Numbered from the stretch's first letter, positions 47,801 through 48,612 are shown. The stretch: DNA of 64,000 nucleotides from Psococerastis gibbosa (GCA_963971405.1 OZ020490.1:20547464-20611463), one strand, 5' to 3'. Numbers and translations: made by a program. The notes: a model not told the origin generated them from the sequence alone.

Positions 47801-48612
47801 TCAGTGCGCAGCCCCCTACCCTGTCTCGCTACGGAGCCACCGAGGTACCGAAGTCTACGCAGCGCCACTGAAGATGTCGACTGCAGATGTTGACGAATCG
47901 TTTGGAAGTCCACGGCCCATCAGCCCGGATTTTACTGGTTCTTCAATCGAACTAAATGAACTTCTAATAAATGTGAACCGTGAAGGGCGTTTAAGGCGCC
48001 CATTCCACCGACCGGCTAGGGCTATTTACAAAAACGGTGACGAGGTAGCAGACATTCAAGACTTGGCGTTTCCACAGACCTCGCATTGCAGAATGCAAAT
48101 GACATTCACGGAAATTAGAATTTTTCACTTAACATATCCCATGACGCCATTTTTTAATTTTAGTTTGTTTTTTTGTGATTTTACTTTATGATCATTGATC
48201 AATTTTAAATATGGCATAGAGGAAAATAAACATTTCCGTCAATTCTGCAATGCGAGGTCGGTGGAAACCCCGCCTAAGTCTTGAATGTCTGCTACCACGT
48301 CACTGTTTTTGTAAATAGCCCTAGCCGGTCGGTGGAATGGGCGCCTTACATAGTTAACAAGTCAGTTACAAGCATACATAGTTGTTGTATATACATAATC
48401 ATATTTTTTTACAGCTAGCATCGGAAGTGTCTCGTAGTCTGAAGAACAAGAACCGGACTGAGCCTTATGCATCCAATTGGCTGGAACGATTACGAAAAAT
48501 CAAAAGACTGAGGAAAAAAGCCCTAGAACTCGATTCTGAAGAACCCGAAACACCAGAACCTGTAAGGGGAAAGAAACCAGAACCGATCGATGACTTCACC
48601 GAGTATACGTGA
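2771..48612 (+). CDS. Tuberin (TSC2), GTPase-activating subunit of the TSC complex, 27 coding exons
   Basis: Tuberin binds hamartin (TSC1) and TBC1D7 and stimulates GTP hydrolysis by Rheb, which switches TORC1 off at the lysosome. I joined these exons: 2771-2846, 3037-3176, 3746-3939, 4546-4743, 5505-5698, 6029-6210, 6908-7213, 7461-7595, 8756-8962, 9634-9858, 10986-11168, 12346-12495, 13407-13664, 14746-14815, 20527-20723, 22426-22709, 27590-27816, 28768-28917, 29647-29780, 31096-31276, 33103-33381, 38652-38805, 38891-39026, 39617-39832, 41001-41135, 42035-42205, 48415-48612. All junctions are GT-AG, the phases agree throughout, and the total of 4980 nt gives 1659 aa plus stop (human about 1807 aa). 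The shortening is mainly in the low-complexity middle. Visible marks are the LVNF-type N-terminal helical repeats, LPYTNPFKFN, RKRSSS near residue 940, RDRSRT near 1339, the GAP motif HIGNDY with the catalytic asparagine near 1519, and a basic C-terminal tail. The start ATG fits the length of the family N-terminus. The 5' UTR and promoter are not resolved. Confidence 0.95.
3037..3176 (+). CDS. TSC2 exon 2
   Basis: Encodes residues 26-72, with HQRMKVIKELSD, which aligns with the NRIRMIGQICE helix of vertebrate tuberin. The acceptor is TTTTCCAG and the donor GTACGT. It ends in phase 0. Confidence 0.85.
3177..3745. other. TSC2 intron 2
   Basis: AT-rich, with a (TA)n run at 3544-3558. No element is recognised. 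Confidence 0.4.
3746..3939 (+). CDS. TSC2 exon 3
   Basis: Encodes residues 73-136, including EKLWSLIKDLF and RHIALNFVKCLVQGQ, equivalent to the human EALWKAVADLL and ARHAVLALLKAIVQGQ helices of the TSC1-binding N-terminal solenoid. It ends in phase 2. Confidence 0.9.
3940..4545. other. TSC2 intron 3 with an antisense retroposon 3' end
   Basis: GAAAGAAAGAAAATTGTCTT at 4165-4184, followed by an ATTATTACAAAAATAA-type stretch, resembles 5732-5760 (GAAAGAAAGAAAATTGTCTT again). The shared start is probably the reversed 3' tail of a LINE or SINE. Confidence 0.45.
4546..4743 (+). CDS. TSC2 exon 4
   Basis: Encodes residues 137-202 (FEFLQVMTQNGKNITHLE, then LLVNFIMFNAAYVDE). The second stretch matches human LVNLVKFNSCYLDE. 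I chose the acceptor at 4544-4545 over the earlier AG because it keeps FEFLQ in frame. Confidence 0.9.
4744..5504. other. TSC2 intron 4
   Basis: AT-rich with no recognised gene or repeat end. Confidence 0.4.
5505..5698 (+). CDS. TSC2 exon 5
   Basis: Encodes residues 203-267, with VLGAIVCYGELPNEALP, SALCRKVN and SCWKITKDLLG. Each stretch has a clear counterpart in vertebrate tuberin. Confidence 0.92.
5699..6028. other. TSC2 intron 5 with retroposon tail
   Basis: 5732-5760 is a copy of the GAAAGAAAGAAAATTGTCTT tail in intron 3. A C12 run is at 5974-5985. Confidence 0.45.
6029..6210 (+). CDS. TSC2 exon 6
   Basis: Encodes residues 268-328, with LLRGAVFFIHMGLW (human LLRGAVFFVGMALW) and ILPSLLQ. 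It ends in phase 0 before GTAAGG. Confidence 0.93.
6694..6801. repeat. Tandem duplication, two units of 54 bp
   Basis: GTCTCTACCCTTG starts at 6694 and 6748. The units differ by a T/A change and both contain ATCTATGTATATAATGTATG. It lies in TSC2 intron 6. Confidence 0.85.
6908..7213 (+). CDS. TSC2 exon 7
   Basis: Encodes residues 329-430, the longest exon. It contains VLESRHDIVFTEVMNAVERLV, LQYPAWDVVLDIL and NGSVQRVFDLIE, matching human LQVVAWDILLNII and HGSQERYFELVE. Confidence 0.93.
7461..7595 (+). CDS. TSC2 exon 8
   Basis: Encodes residues 431-475 (ESSVLRLIAYQATFIKP, then RWLTKLDALVEKYY). It aligns with human ESSLLNLISYRAQSIHP and the following helix. Confidence 0.93.
7679..8062. mobile_element. 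Fold-back MITE, family B (Harbinger-like)
   Basis: The ends GGTGCCCATTCCA and TGGAATGGGCGCC are inverted repeats, with TAA on the left and TAG on the right. The arms continue inward through GGCTAGGGCTATTTCC and the shared box GACGTGGTAGCAGACATTCA, then a second MITE-like end with GGTGGCGTTTCCACC. There is no coding capacity. It sits 83 bp after the exon 8 donor. The 3-bp A/T-rich target duplication suggests PIF/Harbinger mobilisation. Confidence 0.85.
8063..8755. other. Unrecognised repeat-like intron 8 segment
   Basis: The plus frame is open over 8073-8414, reading for example FVVQFWVRLYNPRMDAKH, but I recognise no family and there is no splice evidence. The word CTGGTCAGCGCGTC (8363-8376) recurs near 59450, which points to a dispersed repeat rather than a gene. 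Confidence 0.4.
8756..8962 (+). CDS. TSC2 exon 9
   Basis: Encodes residues 476-544. YVYEEELVEKIIL and VRKAVAQLLLAVCLE match human QFYEEELINSVVI and VRKLATQLLVDLAE. Confidence 0.93.
9262..9462 (+). mobile_element. tRNA-derived SINE, family 1
   Basis: A GTAGAGTAGTGGTA box-A-like word is followed by GGTTCGAGTCCC, a perfect RNA polymerase III B box. An unrelated body ends in TAGTAATAGAACAAAAA. Near-identical copies lie at 26718-26920 (plus) and 59760-59940 (minus), with a head fragment at 42272-42345 and a broken body at 19749-20000. Pol III boxes, about 190 bp of length and dispersal fit a SINE. Confidence 0.8.
9634..9858 (+). CDS. TSC2 exon 10
   Basis: Encodes residues 545-619 (AEGLINIFRTKLHHLPSGHA, then RTYKILVGHLDHHY). 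It aligns with human [25 protein letters not shown]. Confidence 0.93.
9859..10985. other. TSC2 intron 10 with possible MITE
   Basis: This is AT-rich intron. The words AAAGACACAACTC (10635-10647) and GAGTTGTGTCTTT (10813-10825) are exact inverted repeats about 190 bp apart, so they may bound a small MITE, though no target duplication is visible. A CGATTTGTAACAGTTA word is repeated at about 9999-10030. Nothing else is recognised. Confidence 0.4.
10986..11168 (+). CDS. TSC2 exon 11
   Basis: Encodes residues 620-680, from IFAMLLKLRVNRLG to a proline/serine-rich linker (SAPPSPAPTPFSL), equivalent to the human stretch between FDFLLLLRADSLHRLG and VPYSLLFR. Confidence 0.9.
11169..12345. other. TSC2 intron 11 with repeat fragments
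   Basis: No gene is seen. There is a perfect 19-bp hairpin at 11694-11734. A direct repeat of about 40 bp occurs at 11842-11882 and 12205-12245 (CCATAAAT followed by ATAATCGTCGCGTGAC). The plus-strand ORF at 11569-11847 has no recognisable motif. Confidence 0.5.
11694..11734. repeat. Perfect 19-bp hairpin
   Basis: GTCCTTTCCCTCTACAATA and TATTGTAGAGGGAAAGGAC are perfect complements around a 3-nt loop TCG. It lies in TSC2 intron 11. No role can be assigned from sequence alone. Confidence 0.8.
12346..12495 (+). CDS. TSC2 exon 12
   Basis: Encodes residues 681-730 (DKDWRIIKLLLTELPIVLQNKAL), matching human [23 protein letters not shown]. The junction with exon 11 aligns without loss. Confidence 0.92.
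12496..12963. other. Left part of TSC2 intron 12
   Basis: No gene or element is recognised in this AT-rich stretch between the exon 12 donor and the fold-back element that ends the intron. Confidence 0.4.
12964..13380. mobile_element. Fold-back MITE, family A variant
   Basis: GGCTATTCCACTTGTC at the left and GACAAGTGGAATAGCC at the right are inverted repeats of the family A type. The interior is AT-rich and non-coding and includes ATCTCATCAATTATTGATGC, also found in the copy at 32440-32622. Its right end is 26 bp before TSC2 exon 13. Confidence 0.75.
13407..13664 (+). CDS. TSC2 exon 13
   Basis: Encodes residues 731-816. SDLQAMVFPVVAAIASYH and SKSVTQCVLALTTCALEM correspond to human TDLHLAVVPVLTALISYH and HRCASQCVVALSICSVEM. 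The exon is bracketed by fold-back MITEs 26 bp upstream and 20 bp downstream. Confidence 0.93.
13685..13902. mobile_element. Fold-back MITE, family A, TTA target duplication
   Basis: Near-perfect palindrome with ends GGCGGCTATTCCACC and GGTGGAATAGCCGTC, flanked by TTA on both sides (13682-13684 and 13903-13905). The arms hold the shared box TGACGTGGTAGCAGACATCA, then ATTAATAAGTCTCTGCCATA toward the loop. It is non-coding. Near-identical copies are at 22992-23208 and, interrupted, at 20029-20498. The 3-bp TWA duplication suggests PIF/Harbinger. Confidence 0.88.
14276..14663. mobile_element. Fold-back element with TTAA flanks
   Basis: GAGTGTACAGCCCGT on the left and ACGGGCTGTACTCTC on the right are inverted repeats directly flanked by TTAA (14272-14275 and 14664-14667). 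Arms of about 170 bp follow, including TTTGGCTCATCAAAGTT in inverted orientation. TTAA duplication is the signature of piggyBac-type transposases, although these ends are not a classic piggyBac motif. No ORF is present. Confidence 0.65.
14746..14815 (+). CDS. TSC2 exon 14
   Basis: Encodes residues 817-839 (VLLRISKMSSTLHIAIPILEF), matching human [20 protein letters not shown]. This 70-nt exon ends in phase 1 and is followed by a 5.7 kb repeat-filled intron. Confidence 0.92.
14955..14990 (-). ncRNA. Hammerhead-like motif of Penelope-like element 1
   Basis: Minus strand CTGATGA (14981-14987) in the tail after the GIY-YIG region, followed by a weak stem (GAGAAC with GTTTC) and CCAAAA where GAAA would be expected. 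The core is degenerate. Confidence 0.25.
15767..16474 (-). pseudogene. Penelope-like reverse transcriptase fragment
   Basis: A 235-aa open frame. It contains the RT palm motif RYVDDIFSIW with catalytic aspartates, preceded by GLPMGSSLSP (fingers/primer region) and SFDVKNLFTNIP. The frame is lost upstream, where the GLVKLHK stretch expected for Penelope-like RTs is shifted, and downstream before the GIY-YIG domain. Confidence 0.85.
16945..17963. mobile_element. hAT-like non-autonomous element with internal tandem repeats
   Basis: CATTGGCGTAAAT (16945) and ATTTACGCCAATG (17951-17963) are inverted ends. The flanking 8-mers GACTAGTT and GACAAGTT differ at one base, which fits an aged hAT target duplication. 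The left end is duplicated internally at 17285. A unit of 70-90 bp containing GCGTAAAACCTCACTAAT repeats at about 17620, 17710, 17770 and 17855. C-rich runs near 16981, 17010 and 17320 vary in length. Confidence 0.7.
17964..19019. other. Non-coding repeat-rich stretch of TSC2 intron 14
   Basis: No gene is recognised. A block at 18283-18482 contains TGTCTGTCTGTCGCTCTG and TTTTGATGAAATTCGGCA. It is a diverged homologue, in the other orientation, of 31918-32108. The following stretch to 19000 is AT-rich with oligo-C at 18951-18965. Confidence 0.5.
19020..19750 (-). mobile_element. Penelope-like fragment 2
   Basis: Minus strand. FFGLVKLHKPNQPIRSVVSY and SAPASKVAGFLNKHIRELSN match element 1, and 19440-19745 is a near copy of 16440-16800. 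The part at 19060-19280 instead reads like the N-terminal helical region of such proteins (KIRDRLSLYLKVLHSELSF), so the copy is rearranged. Confidence 0.8.
20029..20498. mobile_element. Fold-back MITE, family A, interrupted
   Basis: The ends are GGCGGCTATTCCACC and GATGGAATACTCGCC, with TTA at the left and a degenerate TCA at the right. The arms equal those of 13685-13902, but the left arm is split at about 20081 by a LINE 3' end. The right end is 28 bp before TSC2 exon 15. Confidence 0.82.
20081..20338 (+). mobile_element. LINE 3' end inserted in a MITE
   Basis: The plus frame reads LSKYNSLRRDIKSASSVLKF and KKRLQEDVRSGIFEMW before a stop, which resembles the C-terminal tail of LINE reverse transcriptases. 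The piece ends in an (ACT)n tail at 20325-20338. A few bases of the MITE box are missing at the junction. Confidence 0.6.
20527..20723 (+). CDS. TSC2 exon 15
   Basis: Encodes residues 840-905 with highly conserved FAIALPYTNPFKFNHYTVSL, AHHVIAVWFLKCRLPFRRD and VKFIIA. The donor GCG|GTAATACAAT runs straight into an (ATACA)n tail from an antisense LINE. Confidence 0.95.
20726..21400 (-). mobile_element. LINE 3' end, CR1/Jockey-like
   Basis: The minus frame 20841-21329 reads MVYHGLFHTHINYGILAWGH, LLLQKRAIRIVTKSSYLAHC and RPLFKAARVLTVHGQYVFN, the thumb/C-terminal part of many LINE reverse transcriptases. It continues toward 21400 with LAKVAFLLRKLGRL. The 3' end is the (TGTAT)n tail at 20726-20745 on the minus strand, immediately next to the exon 15 splice donor. 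Confidence 0.78.
21851..22097 (+). mobile_element. SINE, family 3, with 13-bp TSD and (TAC)n tail
   Basis: The direct repeat ATTGATTTAGCTC flanks it (21838-21850 and 22098-22110). The 3' end is a (TAC)n run. GTGGTTCGGAATCCAC inside forms a T-arm-like hairpin close to a pol III B box. Related inverted copies lie at about 22155-22320 and 28335-28480. The retroposon signature is clear; the tRNA origin is less so. Confidence 0.72.
22155..22363 (-). repeat. Inverted SINE family 3 copy joined to a SINE family 2 fragment
   Basis: 22155-22320 is a reverse-complement relative of 21900-22060. 22322-22363 (CGATCGCATGGTGTGTGGAG) is the reverse complement of the head of the repeat at 33956 and 60102. It lies 63 bp before TSC2 exon 16. 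Confidence 0.55.
22426..22709 (+). CDS. TSC2 exon 16
   Basis: Encodes residues 906-999. RKRSSSLTE (about 936-944) is an RxRxxS basic site at the position of the vertebrate Akt site RARSTSLNE. DDSLMHFHVELTETCIDLMA and RYTFSS match human [26 protein letters not shown]. It ends in phase 2. Confidence 0.95.
22992..23208. mobile_element. Fold-back MITE, family A
   Basis: Nearly the same palindrome as 13685-13902, with ends GGCGGCTTTCCACC and GGTGGAATAGCCGCC and an AAA triplet on both sides. Both arms carry GACGTGGTAGCAGACATCAT. It is non-coding. Confidence 0.85.
23370..23648 (-). repeat. Repeat shared with the interior of the first hAT element
   Basis: Segments such as CATAATATCCCTTATGGGGC (minus) and the GCCGCCATATTGATAA-type word recur at about 1790-2240 in the other orientation. 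The family is unrecognised. The RTE-like LINE is inserted at its right end. Confidence 0.55.
23672..24823 (-). CDS. RTE-like LINE ORF: 3' part of reverse transcriptase and C-terminal domain
   Basis: 383 codons. VDFSKAYDSI, GVKQGDGLSPLLFNLVLE and GYADDLNVV (YADD catalytic box) are RT motifs. SDFRYLGSVVT, LLYGAEAW, KMLRRIFGG and LQWLGHVARM are the usual C-terminal thumb/connection motifs. It is the continuation of the upstream ORF in another frame and ends in TAA at 23672-23674, right before the 3' tail. Confidence 0.88.
   Translation of the reverse strand: MIFEKCWEYNLNVHNIFVDFSKAYDSIVRMKLWRVLEEFGIPKKLLKMTQVAVMGSRARVIVEGNLSAPFQVETGVKQGDGLSPLLFNLVLEKVVRSVRDMHCGVDLGGLIKILGYADDLNVVAHKKEDAEALVTKILEAASTVGLSVNAEKTKYLLLSKEEEHHQQAQSGNYSFERVSDFRYLGSVVTETNDTSVDVKSRVKAANVAFFQTSSLFRSRLLSWTTKTRLYKTLVRPVLLYGAEAWALKKRDKNLLMVFERKMLRRIFGGVMDERGWRIRHNAELYALYKSADVLSELRARRLQWLGHVARMERSRAPLRVLDALPDGQRGRGRPRRRWFDQAMVDLDKAGIDRQSWRETAHDRKRWRACVYAAKGPPGPTQPP
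24910..26604 (-). CDS. RTE-like LINE ORF: endonuclease and 5' part of reverse transcriptase
   Basis: 564 codons open. The endonuclease domain starts near residue 8 with FATWNVRSL, then DLCAIQEARW, LLVGDFNAKLG, the NQIDHVLVDRRH stretch and GDTDHYLV, covering the catalytic Asn/Glu/Asp/His positions of the exonuclease-endonuclease-phosphatase fold. RT begins around residue 480 (AAGADEIPAELFKYGG, then ITPIYKKGDKSDCCNYRGIS). The frame stops after LSNIVD where the RT should go on, so the element is broken by a frameshift. Confidence 0.88.
   Translation of the reverse strand: MKPRKLGVRFATWNVRSLATDGDLQTVISELKRYRVDLCAIQEARWPSQGITKCDNYTFFYCGDKQGRKILGTGFLVSDKLLCNVLSFNPINERLCSLRIKGKFKNVTVINVHAPTEDSEAEIKDAYYEEVERIVSSVPMYDVKLLVGDFNAKLGREEFWQPNVGKHSLHEVSNDNGVRLASFATSVNYYVKSTMFPHKDAHKQTWLSPDGYTANQIDHVLVDRRHQSSIIDVRSYRGADGDTDHYLVIYRFIHRIAIQKRARQAKKNAWNLDRLSDAAIKNEYQVEVHKRFSALADDDALDVERMWEKVKTTVKEAATAVLGRRRKRRKAWFNDACKVTVESRKAAFLKYIADTGDITNKLEYHRTRRETKTCLKREKRRYLNQKVSSIEQNRIVNNSREMYRTIKSMKGQRDRVALIKDNNGNLLTDQQESMDQWRRYFQTLLNVPTASSSDQDLPPIQTAEPMVLEPSWEEVRKAVEKLKNNKAAGADEIPAELFKYGGDALLTKLHNLILLIWREERIPDDWNEALITPIYKKGDKSDCCNYRGISLLSTGYKVLSNIVD
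26718..26920 (+). mobile_element. tRNA-derived SINE, family 1
   Basis: Copy of the 9262-9462 element with GGTTCGAGTCTC (one B-box change) and GTAGAGCTGTGGTA. It ends in TAATAGGGCAAAAAAA. It lies 37 bp beyond the RTE target duplication. Confidence 0.78.
27167..27292. mobile_element. Short fold-back MITE, family C, TTA target duplication
   Basis: 126 bp with ends GGCGGGGTTTCCAC and GTGGAAACCCGGAC, and TTA on both sides. The arms hold TTGACGTGGTAGCAGACATT next to a small loop. It shows that the shared box can form a short element alone. Confidence 0.83.
27590..27816 (+). CDS. TSC2 exon 17
   Basis: Encodes residues 1000-1075. AEFLLSGGQSQTWLLGHKLI and TVTTSG match human [25 protein letters not shown]. 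A charged linker (KDEKRREKS) follows. It ends in phase 1. Confidence 0.94.
27911..28290. mobile_element. Fold-back MITE, family B, TAA target duplication
   Basis: GGCGCCCATTCCACC and GGTGGAATGGGCGCC are perfect ends flanked by TAA on both sides (27908-27910 and 28291-28293). The arms carry GACGTGGTAGCAGATATTCA (left) and the cognate right arm, then an inner GGCGGGGTTTCC end. The interior is AT-rich and has no ORF. Confidence 0.88.
28335..28480 (-). repeat. SINE family 3 copy, inverted
   Basis: It shares CACCCTAAGGGCAGA, GTAGACCTCCTGA and GGATCATGGTAAAGTCACAC with 22155-22320, and is the reverse complement of 21900-22060. A poly-G run at 28330-28340 precedes it. Confidence 0.55.
28768..28917 (+). 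CDS. TSC2 exon 18
   Basis: Encodes residues 1076-1125. It ends with CQAWAEIYVRRPTG, matching human TQGWAEILVRRPTG. It begins and ends in phase 1. Confidence 0.93.
29052..29290. mobile_element. hAT MITE with perfect 8-bp TSD
   Basis: CAGGCGCGGATCTA and TAGATCCGCGCCTG are perfect inverted ends of a 239-bp element. ACTGGCAT is duplicated on both sides (29044-29051 and 29291-29298). The inside includes poly-T and G-rich tracts similar in style to 17640-17900. No ORF is present. Confidence 0.88.
29647..29780 (+). CDS. TSC2 exon 19
   Basis: Encodes residues 1126-1170: GDMSWVMRLQNE (human GNTSWLMSLEN), then the hydrophobic DLSSLFL. It ends in phase 0. Confidence 0.92.
30292..30900 (+). mobile_element. 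LINE fragment with RNase H motif
   Basis: KWFTDGSRLGS with downstream LGVFGPGVKYLESLGK is an RNase H domain of a LINE (R1/I/Jockey style), preceded by PSDRIHPKYCFRKEFE. Further on SCRFCNEGVED and LPLRSPLKILALLREIGLE in shifted frames are the C-terminal end. A GCGAT pentamer run at 30724-30744 may be a local slippage. It is degenerate and lies in TSC2 intron 19 in sense orientation. Confidence 0.75.
31096..31276 (+). CDS. TSC2 exon 20
   Basis: Encodes residues 1171-1230, a serine/proline-rich linker (SIPVSPSSRNSSRDSVDEEL) of the kind that carries regulatory phosphosites in tuberin. Acceptor TTTTTCAG, donor GTGAGT, phase 1 end. Confidence 0.88.
31918..32108 (-). repeat. Dispersed repeat with GTCTGTCTG core
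   Basis: On the minus strand it reads GCTTTCCTACTTCGTGCAAG, a GAGGTTCCAGGACGCC stretch, TTTTACGAAAATGTTTGTCT and GTTGATTTTGTTGAAATTC. It aligns over about 190 bp with 18283-18482 on the plus strand, which has GAGGTCCCAGGAACCC and GTCGATTTTGATGAAATTC. The family is not identified. Confidence 0.6.
32440..32622. mobile_element. Fold-back MITE, family A variant, TTA target duplication
   Basis: GGCGGCTATTCCACTTGTCA and TGACAAGTGGAATAGCCACC are ends with TTA on each side (32437-32439 and 32623-32625). The arms contain ATCAATAATAAGTCTCTACC, and TGATGCACAAATGGCAGAAT. It lacks the GACGTGGTAGCAGACAT box seen in other members. Confidence 0.85.
32641..32879. mobile_element. Fold-back element with 70-bp inverted ends
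   Basis: GTATAGTCCACGCAAAATGA at the left and its near-perfect reverse complement at 32860-32879, with arms through AATGTTTTGATCCTGTGCAA and a loop of about 100 bp. TA dinucleotides at the outer ends allow a TA duplication (Tc1/mariner-type MITE), but the palindromic TATA makes this ambiguous. Confidence 0.7.
33103..33381 (+). CDS. TSC2 exon 21
   Basis: Encodes residues 1231-1323. RRSNSSPEMSASWKNPFL resembles the KSSSSPELQTLQ stretch of vertebrate tuberin. Lys/Arg-rich and Ser-rich linker follows. It ends in phase 1, before a 5.3 kb intron. Confidence 0.9.
33517..33908. mobile_element. Fold-back element with about 140-bp arms
   Basis: TAAGGGCCAACCGGAGT and ACTCCGGTTTGCCCTTA are inverted ends. 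The arms continue with TTCAATTTCTCATGAAATAT and GCTGAATCGCAA in inverted copies. No ORF or clear target duplication. Confidence 0.72.
33956..34106 (+). mobile_element. SINE-like repeat, family 2, with poly-A tail
   Basis: GGTGGTAGCGTGCTTGTACT, CGAGTCTCTACACACCATGC and GAGGCGACTGAATAGG, ending in A15 at 34092-34106. A second copy is at 60102-60260 and a reversed head at 22322-22363. The poly-A end implies retrotransposition; the RNA of origin is not identified. Confidence 0.68.
34107..35507. other. Repeat-rich part of TSC2 intron 21
   Basis: A degenerate fold-back lies at about 34443-34757 (GCAGTGATTTCCAAATATTT and AAATTGCCTGGGCTCTCTTT ends), related to 37078-37250. An open plus frame at 35123-35338 (FYKPRPTYIGPLSNENYF) has no family I recognise. 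No exon with TSC2 similarity is seen. Confidence 0.4.
35508..36040. mobile_element. Fold-back MITE, family A variant, with internal insertion
   Basis: GGCGACAATTCCACCGGCG and CGCCGGTGGCATTGCCGCC ends. The arms include GGAGACTATTATGTAGATAC in both orientations. About 35657-35920 is an insertion that begins with CATGAAATGAAAAATGAAAT and contains a G run at 35857-35873. Confidence 0.7.
36041..36545. other. Unassigned part of TSC2 intron 21
   Basis: I see no gene, inverted repeat or retroposon end here. Confidence 0.35.
36546..36862. mobile_element. Degenerate fold-back element with GGCCTACTATG ends
   Basis: GGCGATTTTAATAC near 36597 and GTATTAAAAATAATCGCC at 36831-36848 are inverted, enclosed by GGGCCTACTATGCC (36548) and CATAGTAGGCCCG (36848-36860). 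The inner arms repeat AATTTTGAATAGCACTTTCC. No ORF. Confidence 0.6.
37547..37680. mobile_element. Short fold-back MITE, family A
   Basis: 134-bp near-perfect hairpin. GGCGGCTATTCCACCGACGT and its complement, arms with CATGACGTGGTAGCAGACAT, loop CTCAGAGACTTATTA. TTA at the left, TGA at the right. Confidence 0.83.
37930..38312. mobile_element. Fold-back element with long arms
   Basis: TTCAAAATGTTTAGTAAACAAG and CTTGTTTACATAACATTTTGAA are inverted. The arms continue with TTATTGCTCATTCCACAGAT and GCTGTGGAACGAGCAATTAA and the AACAGAT/ATCTGTT words. Related words occur at 9520, 34460 and 37150, so this is another dispersed family. Non-coding. Confidence 0.65.
38652..38805 (+). CDS. TSC2 exon 22
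   Basis: Encodes residues 1324-1374. SFIRDRSRTISVMSP places an RxRxxT/S basic site (Thr about 1339) at the position of the vertebrate Akt site RPRGYTISDS. It ends in phase 2. A rearranged antisense copy is at 55050-55203. Confidence 0.92.
38891..39026 (+). CDS. TSC2 exon 23
   Basis: Encodes residues 1375-1420, the start of the Rap/Rheb-GAP domain: SFVFLQLYHSTHFG (human SFVFLQLYHSPFFG) and FIPPFETHK (human QIPSYDTHK). The 85-bp intron before it is the shortest in the gene. Confidence 0.95.
39617..39832 (+). CDS. TSC2 exon 24
   Basis: Encodes residues 1421-1492 of the GAP domain: VGVVYVGPGQATNEAEIL, YAMFLQSLGTLINLKD and FAYIWQDDVTQ. They match human IAVLYVGEGQSNSELAIL, YTEFLTGLGRLIELKD and FTYCWHDDIMQ. 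An intact inverted copy of the whole exon is at 49384-49599. Confidence 0.95.
39994..40272 (+). mobile_element. LINE 3' end with 9-bp TSD
   Basis: AATAAGTTC occurs at both ends. Between them KRKLQYFGHVMRNEKYHLLQ and IEGRRTAGRRRTSWLANLRG are C-terminal motifs of many LINE reverse transcriptases. It ends in a GAAGAAGAAT tail. The inverted TSC2 copy at 49141-49740 lacks this insertion at the equivalent site. Confidence 0.82.
40561..40827 (-). mobile_element. LINE 3' end fragment
   Basis: The minus frame reads QWFGHV near 40810, then SKATRKKTHRQTEDNPRGLN and TSDRGEFRKRVRGDPPKAAH, like the ends of RTE/I-type LINE proteins. The tail is (GAA)n. Flanks AAAAAGTG(GT)GCATTC are similar with a 2-base indel and may be the TSD. 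Confidence 0.7.
41001..41135 (+). CDS. TSC2 exon 25
   Basis: Encodes residues 1493-1537. VTFHVATLMPNKE and HIGNDYVTIVYNESGEE are the catalytic heart of the GAP domain. The Asn in HIGND (about 1519) is the asparagine thumb that substitutes for an arginine finger in Rap/Rheb GAPs. Confidence 0.96.
41505..41887. mobile_element. Fold-back MITE, family B, TAA target duplication
   Basis: GGCGCCCATTCCATTGACC and GGTCAATGGAATGGGCACC ends with TAA on both sides (41502-41504 and 41888-41890). Composite arms as in 27911-28290, with GACGTGTTAGCAG (one change) on the left. Confidence 0.87.
42035..42205 (+). CDS. TSC2 exon 26
   Basis: Encodes residues 1538-1594: GQFNYANVVIQPLD, then KIVSDENVAILARQLALHAN, matching human GQFNFVHVIVTPLD and [20 protein letters not shown]. 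It closes the GAP domain. Confidence 0.95.
43378..43414 (-). ncRNA. Hammerhead-like motif in a Penelope-like tail (left arm)
   Basis: Minus strand CTGAAGA fits the CUGANGA core. Stem GTCGAC with GTTGAC (six pairs including one G-U) encloses loop CGCAGAT, followed directly by GAAAC. A one-base bulge (U) lies between core and stem. Helices I and III are not convincingly seen, so this is a motif call only. Confidence 0.4.
43386..44081 (-). CDS. Penelope-like GIY-YIG endonuclease region
   Basis: 231 codons. VYRIPCSCGEVYIGTTKRSV followed by NTRIEEHKRSC is the GIY-YIG core with the conserved Tyr, Gly and Arg. Upstream MVCLPYIKKVTDCIGKLFER is the usual linker after the RT thumb. The frame continues into RT only after a shift caused by a 20-plus G homopolymer at 44093-44115. 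Confidence 0.85.
   Translation of the reverse strand: MVCLPYIKKVTDCIGKLFERHNIKTVFKPTQQLQCMIRSAKDQRDPLTSAGVYRIPCSCGEVYIGTTKRSVNTRIEEHKRSCRRLQPEKPAIAEHVLTQSGHTVHYKQATVLSRATQYFPRLHREAIEIYKHQHNFNRKEEGLKVNKLWYPALNKTTTKRMTSANWKKQGNGNSPEGHAVLRARNCSLSTQQQRPGIKVSAQPPTHSLATEPPRYNLRSLRSATEDVDRRC
44017..44673 (-). CDS. Penelope-like reverse transcriptase, C-terminal part
   Basis: 218 codons with ISPVVANFYMESFEKTALDT, WFRYVDDTLVVW (catalytic YVDD) and FTMEKENNNQLAFLDVLVTK. Parts nearer the N-terminus lie in a different frame toward the gap. Confidence 0.85.
   Translation of the reverse strand: MEFNLLRTTGWRRNGSPISPVVANFYMESFEKTALDTAAQQPKCWFRYVDDTLVVWNHGLENLTKFLDHINSIHPPIQFTMEKENNNQLAFLDVLVTKNRNGSLGHTVYRKPTHTDRYLSKSSNHHPSQKRAMLKTLIHRANRICEPQQLRSELKHLDRALQANGYTPQEIKRALHPRQNTTLADRPPPPPPPPTNRNGVFALHKESHGLHWETVRTS
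45064..45263. other. Assembly gap, 200 N
   Basis: Exactly 200 N, so the size is probably a placeholder. It lies at the centre of a long inverted repeat made of Penelope-like sequence. Confidence 0.98.
46995..47030 (+). ncRNA. Hammerhead-like motif in a Penelope-like tail (right arm)
   Basis: The same motif as 43378-43414 on the plus strand: CTGAAGA at 46996-47002 and GAAAC at 47023-47027. A degraded copy at 47868-47900 keeps the stem but reads GAATC instead of GAAAC. Confidence 0.4.
47112..47780 (+). CDS. Second Penelope-like GIY-YIG unit
   Basis: The open frame (part of 47112-48191) contains GVYRIPCSCGEVYIGTTERS and EEHERSCRRLQPEKTAIAEH. It lacks the RT and begins after the tandem junction TTTGCAGTTACATCTAGAT at 47112-47130. 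It runs on into a MITE, so its present C-terminus is not native. Confidence 0.75.
47995..48345. mobile_element. Fold-back MITE, family B
   Basis: GGCGCCCATTCCACC and GGTGGAATGGGCGCC ends with TAA left and TTA right. It sits 69 bp before TSC2 exon 27. The arms have GACGAGGTAGCAGACATTCA (left) and the intact box on the right. Confidence 0.86.
48415..48612 (+). CDS. TSC2 exon 27, C-terminus
   Basis: Encodes residues 1595-1659 and stop. YASNWLERLRKIKRLRKKAL matches human YPSKWIARLRHIKRLRQRI, and PIDDFTEYT is the conserved end (human SVEDFTEFV). Confidence 0.95.
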   Translation, partial: LASEVSRSLKNKNRTEPYASNWLERLRKIKRLRKKALELDSEEPETPEPVRGKKPEPIDDFTEYT